A stretch of 64,000 bases of DNA from Thermoanaerobaculia bacterium (GTDB taxonomy: Bacteria > Acidobacteriota > Thermoanaerobaculia > Gp7-AA8): NCBI GenBank assembly GCA_017883205.1, contig JADGNZ010000025.1, positions 19,370 through 83,369 of the forward strand. Direction: 5' to 3'. Under the pieces are notes generated by a model. It did not search any database. It was not told the origin of the DNA and was given only the letters and a program-made list of their open reading frames with translations. Shown piece after piece: positions 59,219 to 64,000 of this stretch. Numbering within the stretch: position 1 is the stretch's first letter; each line of letters opens with the position of its first letter. The translations under genes and the position numbers were made by a program.

Positions 59219-59632
59219 TCAGACGCCGCGATGCCGCATGTAGACCGTTTCCGCCGGATTTCGATTGCCGGGGTTTACCAGAACCGGATCAGGCGTAAGA
59301 GTAAGTTCCTCTTCCGACACGCGGACGATCGACGCGCCGGCCGTCCCTTCCGTGTTGTAACGAAGCGTGTTCTTCCGGAGTTGCCAATGCCCCTTCCCGC
59401 TCACTTGCATTCCCACGAGTGTCCCCGTCATCGCACCCCAATACTTCAACGTACCGCCACGCTGGAACTCCAAATGCCAGTCGTGAAAGCCAAAAACCGT
59501 GACGTTTTGGCCTGCCACAGTACGGAGGTCCCACGTTCCTACGAGTTGCTCGGAGTGGTCTCGCGGTGAATCGATGCCGCAACTGCTTAAAGCAACGAAA
59601 ACGATGAGTGCTGCGAGCAGGTGGAATCGCAA
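59219..59632 (-). CDS. Lipocalin-like lipoprotein
   Basis: 137-aa lipoprotein from a TTG start (an in-frame TAA three codons earlier excludes a longer form). MRFHLLAALIVFVALSSC gives lipobox Cys18. LVGTWDLRTVAGQNVTVFGF and WHLEFQRGGTLKYWGAMTGT, followed by GKGHWQLRKNTLRYNT, form a series of beta strands as in lipocalin-like DUFs. No known function. Unusual for the TTG start and for lacking a well-spaced ribosome-binding site (GAGGG lies immediately upstream). Confidence 0.65.
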   Translation of the reverse strand: MRFHLLAALIVFVALSSCGIDSPRDHSEQLVGTWDLRTVAGQNVTVFGFHDWHLEFQRGGTLKYWGAMTGTLVGMQVSGKGHWQLRKNTLRYNTEGTAGASIVRVSEEELTLTPDPVLVNPGNRNPAETVYMRHRGV

Positions 59633-59756
59633 GCCCTCAGTTTAGCGCGAGTGTCCGCTGCACGAATCACCAGTGAAGGCTGCGACGAGCGATGCGAGGA
59701 AGGTGGCGGAGTTGCTTGCGGCCTTTCCCGAGTGATCCCCCCATGGGCACCACCAC

Positions 59757-59804
59757 CGCCGGGCAGGGACGCCCGGCGGGAGCAGGCAAGAATGCCTGCA
59801 CTAC
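59757..59804. repeat. REP-like palindrome J, half copy
   Basis: CGCCGGGCAGGGACGCCCGG then CGGGAGCAGGCAAGAATGCC and TGCACTAC, i.e. the right half of the 14551-14704 element. The left half is missing. Confidence 0.65.
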
Positions 59805-59839
59805 GAGGGGCGCCCGGGCGGCTAAGGCGGAGCGTGAGC

Positions 59840-59951
59840 TGATTTCGCGCGAAGCGCTTTGGAGTGCGGTGGCGCCAGCCACCGCTTTGAATCACGTGTT
59901 GAAAGCGGTGGCTGGCGCCACCGCACTCCACAGCGGCTTCGCCGCGAAATC
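59840..59951. repeat. Long near-perfect inverted repeat K
   Basis: Arms of about 48 bp: GATTTCGCGCGAAGCGCTTT then GGAGTGCGGTGGCGCCAGCC and ACCGCTTT, mirrored by AAAGCGGTGGCTGGCGCCAC then CGCACTCCACAGCGGCTTCG and CCGCGAAATC. The loop is 16 bp. It lies in the 59633-60014 gap, which holds no gene. Confidence 0.85.
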
Positions 59952-60014
59952 GAAACTTCATCCGCGCTGCGTAAGCCTTTGAGCCCCCCGATCACTGCGC
60001 GCGAAGCGCAGCCA

Positions 60015-62066
60015 TCACCACAATCGCACCCGCTCCGCCGGTGCGAGGTACAGCTTCTCTCCCGCCTTGACGTCGAACGCCTGGTACCACTGGTCGATAT
60101 TGCGGACGGTGTCGGCGCGGTATTGACCCGGGGCGTGGCCATTGGTCATCAGCGAGTTGCGGAGCGCCTCGGGGCGTTGTTTCGATCGCCAGGCCTGCGC
60201 GAAGGCGAGGAAGAAGCGCTGGTCGCCCGTGAATCCGGCGGCCGAGGGGCCTGCCTTGTCGCCGTAGAACCGGCGATACCCGTCGTACGACGCGGAGAGG
60301 CCCGCCACGTCGGCGATGTTCTCGCTCAGCGTCAGCTTGCCGTTGATGTGCAGTCCGGGCAGTGGCTCGTAGGTATCGAACTCTGCCGCCAGACGATCGG
60401 CCGCCGCGCTGAAGTGCGCGAAGTCTTCTTTCGTCCACCAGTTCAGCAGCCGACCCTCGGCGTCGAACTGGCTACCCTGATCGTCGAAGCTGTGGCTGAT
60501 CTCATGACCGATGACCGTGCCGATCGCTCCGTAGTTGAGGACCGCATCCGCCTTCTCATCGAAGAAAGGCGGGTTCAGGATGGCGGCCGGGAAATTGAGC
60601 GCGTTCTGCAGCGGCAGGTTGACGGCGTTCACGGTCTGCGGCTCCATCGCCCAGGACGACTTGTCCACCGGCTTGCCGAGTCTGGCCACGGCGGCGCGAT
60701 AGTCGAACAACTCGGAGCGCTGCGCGTTGCCGAGGGCGTCGTCGCGTTTGACCACCAGCCCGGAGTAGTCGCGCCAGTGTTCCGGATAGCCGATCCCGAT
60801 GTAGAGCGTGCTCAGTTTGGCCTTGGCCTTCGTGCGGGTCTCCGGCTTCATCCAGTCGAGGTTATCGATGCGACGGCTGAAGGCGGCCACGATGTTGCTC
60901 ACCATCGTCTGTGCGGCCTTCTTCGCCGAGGGGGGAAAGTAGTGCTTCACATAAAGCTTGCCCACGGCGTCGCCGAGCGCAGCGCTGGTGGCGCTGACGG
61001 CGCGTTTCCAGCGGGCGCGTTGCTGCGGCGCGCCGGTCAGCGCCGTGCCGTAGAACTTGAAGCGCTCATCCGCAAACGCTTTCGGCAGCAGGCCTGAAGC
61101 GCGGTCGATGGCGCGGAAGGTGAGGTAGTCCTTCCACAACGACAGCGGTTCGCTCTCCGCCAGCGCGGCAATGCCGACGGCGGCGGACGGCTGCCAGACC
61201 ATGATCTCGGTCTGACCGGAGAGCGCAGCACCGTTGAAGTAGGCCGCCCAATCGAGTCCCGGTGCCTTCGCCGGGAACTGCTGCAACGGCCAGCGGTTGT
61301 TTGCCTTGTGGACATCCTCGGAGTCGGTGCGGTTTCCGTGTGCCTCGGCGATCTTCCGCTCCAGGTCATAGATTCTGCCGGCCTTCCCTGTGGCGTCGGC
61401 GATGTGTGCCAGCGTCAGAACCGTGGCGATGTGCTGGCGATACTCTTCCTGGAGCGCGACGTCGTTCTTGTCCTTGCTCAGGTAGTTTTCGCGGTCCGGC
61501 ATCCCCAGGCCGCCCTGCAGCAGGTAGCCGATGTTCCGGTTCGGGTTGTCGAAGTCGGGAGAGACCCACAGGCCGAAGGGCCGGTCGGTATAGAAGTTCG
61601 TGTTGTTGAGGGCATCGACGTCGGCGCGCAGTTGGCTTCCCAGCACGTGTGCCAGCCCCTGCTTGTCAGCGATGGCCGCGATCTCGTCGAGCTCCGGCTG
61701 TGCACTCTTCAGGCCTCGCGCCTCGATGGACTTCTCGTCCATGATCGCGGCGTAGTAGTCACTGATCATGCGCACTTCCGAGCCGGCGGGAGCTTTGGCC
61801 TCTTCCGTTTCCCGGATGAGATCCGAGGTTCTCTTGTTCGCTTTCTCGTCGAGGATGATGAAGACGCCATAGCTCGAGCGGTCGGGAGGAATCGGCGTGA
61901 CCTTCGCCCAGGTGCCGTTGGCGTAGCTGTAAAAGTCGTCGCCGGGCTTGACGGTCTTATCCATGGCCGCGAGATCGAGGCCGTGAGACGGAGGCGGTGT
62001 TGCCGCCAGGGCGATGAACGCAGTCAGCAGCAACACGGCCGCGCGGATGAGCTTTGAAGAGTGCAT
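60015..62066 (-). CDS. M13-family zinc metallopeptidase (neprilysin/PepO-like)
   Basis: 683-aa exported peptidase with signal segment LIRAAVLLLTAFIALAATPP. The N-terminal M13 domain begins LDLAAMDKTVKPGDDFYSYA with NGTWAKVTPIP, the standard family opening. The catalytic site is VIGHEISHSFDDQGSQFD (HExxH), with the third ligand and helper Asp in ENIADVAGLSASYDGY (ExxxD). The family end reads PGQYRADTVRNIDQWYQAFD then PAERVRLW (the last Trp is typical). It cleaves short peptides in the periplasm. Upstream is array D, so its promoter must lie between about 62067 and 62250. Confidence 0.95.
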   Translation of the reverse strand: MHSSKLIRAAVLLLTAFIALAATPPPSHGLDLAAMDKTVKPGDDFYSYANGTWAKVTPIPPDRSSYGVFIILDEKANKRTSDLIRETEEAKAPAGSEVRMISDYYAAIMDEKSIEARGLKSAQPELDEIAAIADKQGLAHVLGSQLRADVDALNNTNFYTDRPFGLWVSPDFDNPNRNIGYLLQGGLGMPDRENYLSKDKNDVALQEEYRQHIATVLTLAHIADATGKAGRIYDLERKIAEAHGNRTDSEDVHKANNRWPLQQFPAKAPGLDWAAYFNGAALSGQTEIMVWQPSAAVGIAALAESEPLSLWKDYLTFRAIDRASGLLPKAFADERFKFYGTALTGAPQQRARWKRAVSATSAALGDAVGKLYVKHYFPPSAKKAAQTMVSNIVAAFSRRIDNLDWMKPETRTKAKAKLSTLYIGIGYPEHWRDYSGLVVKRDDALGNAQRSELFDYRAAVARLGKPVDKSSWAMEPQTVNAVNLPLQNALNFPAAILNPPFFDEKADAVLNYGAIGTVIGHEISHSFDDQGSQFDAEGRLLNWWTKEDFAHFSAAADRLAAEFDTYEPLPGLHINGKLTLSENIADVAGLSASYDGYRRFYGDKAGPSAAGFTGDQRFFLAFAQAWRSKQRPEALRNSLMTNGHAPGQYRADTVRNIDQWYQAFDVKAGEKLYLAPAERVRLW

Positions 62067-62254
62067 GCCCTATCGTAGCGCTTCGCGCGTTGTCTGCGGG
62101 CTTCGCCGCGTTGTCTGCCCGCTTCACGTGCGTTGTCTGCGCTTGGCGCCCGATGTCGGCGAAGGATGAGCGCGAGGCGACCGCGCGCCGCGAGATGGAA
62201 GCGGCGAAGTAACCACGCGCAGCGTCCCCCGTGCCGGTGCGGCGTTCGGCCGAC

Positions 62255-62755
62255 TCGGTGCGACACTCGGCTTACACCGTGCAACGCCCCGCCTACACCG
62301 TGCAACGCCCGGCTTACACCGTGCAACGCCCGGCTTACACGTGCAACGCCCGGCCTACACCGTGCAACACCCGGCTTACACCGTGCAACACCCGGCTTAC
62401 ACCGTGCAACACCCGGCTTACACCGTGCAACGCCCCGGCTTACACCGTGCAACACTCGGCTTACACCGTGCAACGCTCGGCTTGCGCGGACACACATCGG
62501 GTGTACGCGGAGAGTCATCGGGTGTGCAGCGAAAGTCATCGAGTGTGCACGGAAAGCCATCGAGTGTGCAGCGAAAGTCATCGAGCGCGCACGGAAAGCC
62601 ATCGAGTGTGCAGCAAAAGTCATCGGGCGCGCACGGAAAGTCATCCGGCGCGCACCGAAAGTCATCGAGTGCGCACGGAAAGTCATCCGGCGTGCAGCGA
62701 AAGTCATCGGGTGTACGAGGAAAGTCATCGCGTGCACGCAGTGAGTCGTCGGGCT
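62255..62755. repeat. 21-bp satellite array D (two opposed halves)
   Basis: The left half (62255-62490) repeats CCGTGCAACGCCCGGCTTAC then A, eleven or more times; the right half (62490-62755) repeats TCGAGTGTGCACGGAAAGTC then A about twelve times. Period 21 throughout, with a few slips. The left unit read on the other strand contains CGGGCGTTGCACGG, close to the right unit's CGGGCGCGCACGGAAAG, so the halves point towards each other. Open frames on both strands are period artefacts. Confidence 0.9.
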
Positions 62756-62934
62756 CCCGGCGCCGCCCCAAGGGCGCCCACGCTGTCATCCTGAGCCGCC
62801 GCAGCCGCCGCAAATTTAGCGCGGAGCTGGGCGCGGAAGCATCGCCTGGTACGTGATGTGGAGCCGGCACTTTCGCTTTCGACCTGGACGCCAGCGCCTC
62901 CAGATACTCCGACTACCCGTGTTTAGAAGGCCGC
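62756..62934. other. Gap with a TGTCATCCTGAG end and no gene
   Basis: GTCATCCTGAGCCGCCGCAG at 62785-62804 is one end of element L without its partner. The rest shows no coding signal I can support. The mirrored region 62067-62254 holds CGCGTTGTCTGC repeats (three copies) and the first decayed satellite units. Confidence 0.5.
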
Positions 62935-63648
62935 TTACGGGTCTCGCGGGATGCGATCGAAGCTCGGCAGCCCACCGATTTCATCTGCGGCACATCTCAA
63001 CGCATACAGATAGGCTTCGAAAAGCGTCTCGCCTGCGTAATCACATTCGCAAGCGGGCGGCACACACTCTAGTAGCAGGTCGCCGACCGAAAAGGCTCTC
63101 GGCAACTTGCTACTTCGTAGCCTCAGCGCCACCACGCGGAACGCAGCTCGCGCTTTCTGTGACGAATGTGCGACGCGATTCCGAATAATGGAGGCGTCTT
63201 CAAAGGCTCTCTTCCTGGACGTCATTGCCTCGCGGAAGGGTCTGCCTGCAACGAAGAACAACGAGGCGCGATTGAGCGTATCCTCGACGGACCAGCTCAA
63301 GTAGTGACGAAGTGGATCGAAATTCGAGCGACCAGAGACAATTCCGTACGCGTCCTTCAGGGTAGACGCCGGACCAAATTTAAGCAGCGGCCTCCGGCGA
63401 GCCATAGACTGCGCCCCACACAAGTAACGCACGAAGGTACCTTCGATGAACTCCTCCCATGAGGCTACGACCGCCAGAAACGCGAGAGCTACGATGCGCC
63501 TGGCCTGCGAGGGATGGACTGGATTTGTAGTTATAGAGTCGAAGTCGCGACGCACGAACGGCTCCATCGACTCATAAAGACTGATGGCCGATCCGATGGC
63601 GACCTCGAATGTGTTTCTAATGTTTCTGATCGAGACTGGCTGTCCCAT
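62935..63648 (-). CDS. HEPN-like domain protein (RNxxxH motif)
   Basis: 237-aa, mainly helical cytoplasmic protein starting MGQPVSIRNIRNTFEVAIGS. RRIVALAFLAVVASWEEFIE then GTFVRYLCGAQSM forms the first helices. ASIIRNRVAHSSQKARAAFR contains R-N-R-V-A-H, the catalytic-type RNxxxH motif of HEPN ribonuclease domains such as those in abortive-infection and toxin proteins. Family assignment rests on this motif and helix pattern only. A longer upstream reading is mostly the neighbouring inverted repeat. No antitoxin partner is adjacent. Confidence 0.6.
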   Translation of the reverse strand: MGQPVSIRNIRNTFEVAIGSAISLYESMEPFVRRDFDSITTNPVHPSQARRIVALAFLAVVASWEEFIEGTFVRYLCGAQSMARRRPLLKFGPASTLKDAYGIVSGRSNFDPLRHYLSWSVEDTLNRASLFFVAGRPFREAMTSRKRAFEDASIIRNRVAHSSQKARAAFRVVALRLRSSKLPRAFSVGDLLLECVPPACECDYAGETLFEAYLYALRCAADEIGGLPSFDRIPRDP

Positions 63649-63772
63649 GTTCCAAATTGTATTCCAGCGCTGCGCAGACCGCCTCGATCTACGAGCCAGT
63701 ACTCGGTCGCATAGGAATCCGCTGCTTCCACGCACACCCGGCCTAACGTCTTTCGCCCAGCCGGGTGCGCGG

Positions 63773-63873
63773 AGCTTGGGGTCAAATCGGAAGTGGAAGT
63801 GACGAAGCCAGAGTGGAACCACTTGCCAGACTCCCTACTCCGTCACTTCCACTTCCGACCTGACCCCAAGCTC
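63773..63873. repeat. Long inverted repeat G, copy 2 (GGGGTCA end)
   Basis: AGCTTGGGGTCAAATCGGAA then GTGGAAGTGACG faces CGTCACTTCCACTTCCGACC then TGACCCCAAGCT; the loop is about 35 bp. Its outer GGGGTCA matches the 46692 element and the RAYT REPs, but the inner arm is different. The last 127 bases of the window, 63874-64000, show no gene. Confidence 0.8.
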
Positions 63874-64000
63874 CAACCCCAGAACAGGGAGTGCTATCAA
63901 TCACACGTGTCCAAAACAGCTTTGAAACGAGAGGGATGAAGTACCGCCGAGTCCCCGTAGAATCGGGTTGTCGAAGCTCGAGACACGGAGGTGCCCGGCG

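Noticed and set aside
1..64000. tRNA, rRNA or riboswitch genes.
   Set aside because: I looked for TPsiC-loop-like GGTTCGAATCC strings, conserved rRNA stretches and common riboswitch cores, and found none convincing by eye; a covariance-model search would be decisive.

Overview
This is a 64 kb piece of a GC-rich bacterial chromosome. It has no rRNA or tRNA gene that I could see. The gene set is typical of a soil heterotroph: many secreted or lipoprotein enzymes, carboxypeptidase-regulatory-like surface proteins, a DUF5916-type outer-membrane protein, an M13 peptidase, a bacterial STT3-like protein, GGDEF/EAL proteins and an ECF sigma factor with its anti-sigma factor. Together with the very dense intergenic repeats, this suggests an Acidobacteriota-like organism, but that is inference; no marker gene settles it.

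Layout. 1-16.3 kb: truncated hybrid histidine kinase, secreted amidohydrolase, a 21-bp satellite array, an orphan VapB-like antitoxin, L-asparaginase II, a rhodanese-like lipoprotein with a DsbA-like protein, a GHL10-like secreted glycosidase, an RsuA-family pseudouridine synthase, a DUF5916 protein, a cupin and an ABC exporter pair. 16.4-22.1 kb: a REP-associated tyrosine transposase (RAYT) flanked by matching REP palindromes, a small SAP-like protein, an SGNH hydrolase and a large carboxypeptidase-regulatory protein. 22.1-34.3 kb: a six-gene, tightly overlapping minus-strand operon (TerB-N/TerB/TerB-C membrane protein, BrxD-like ATPase, Lhr/BrxHI-like helicase, PD-(D/E)XK nuclease domain, SbcD, SbcC). 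It lies between a truncated and an intact copy of a metallophosphoesterase gene, so it looks like a DNA-processing or defence island. 34.5-46 kb: the metallophosphoesterase, a 42-bp (2 x 21) array, a REC-GGDEF-EAL protein, phosphohexomutase, a 2Fe-2S protein with a tungstate-type binding lipoprotein, a subtilase, an STT3-like glycosyltransferase carrying an in-frame palindrome, and a lipase maturation factor homologue. 46-54.7 kb: zinc-ribbon repeat protein, ArsR/NIPSNAP divergent pair, small DUF5670 membrane protein, BtpA-like protein, cysteinyl-tRNA synthetase, MsrA, GAF-GGDEF-EAL protein, and sigma/anti-sigma pair. 54.7-64 kb: a repeat-rich, decayed region with broken nucleotidyltransferase copies and two more 21-bp arrays, among an ASCH-like protein, a quinone-oxidoreductase-like MDR enzyme, a lipoprotein, M13 peptidase and a HEPN-like protein.

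Two things stand out. First is the TerB-BrxD-Lhr-nuclease-SbcCD operon, which combines parts known from BREX type 2 and Ter systems with a double-strand-end nuclease and lacks methyltransferase, PglZ and PglY genes. Second is the repeat landscape: three loci carry 21-bp satellites sharing a GCACGGAAA-like core, a fourth carries an unrelated 42-bp array, and more than a dozen intergenic hairpins have arms that are themselves tandem 7-10-mers. There are also REP families sharing a GGGGTCAGG end next to a RAYT, and two-hairpin elements nested in other elements. Several genes (VapB/VapC, MNT nucleotidyltransferase, metallophosphoesterase copy, anti-sigma tail, STT3-like gene) have been cut, duplicated or invaded at these repeats.
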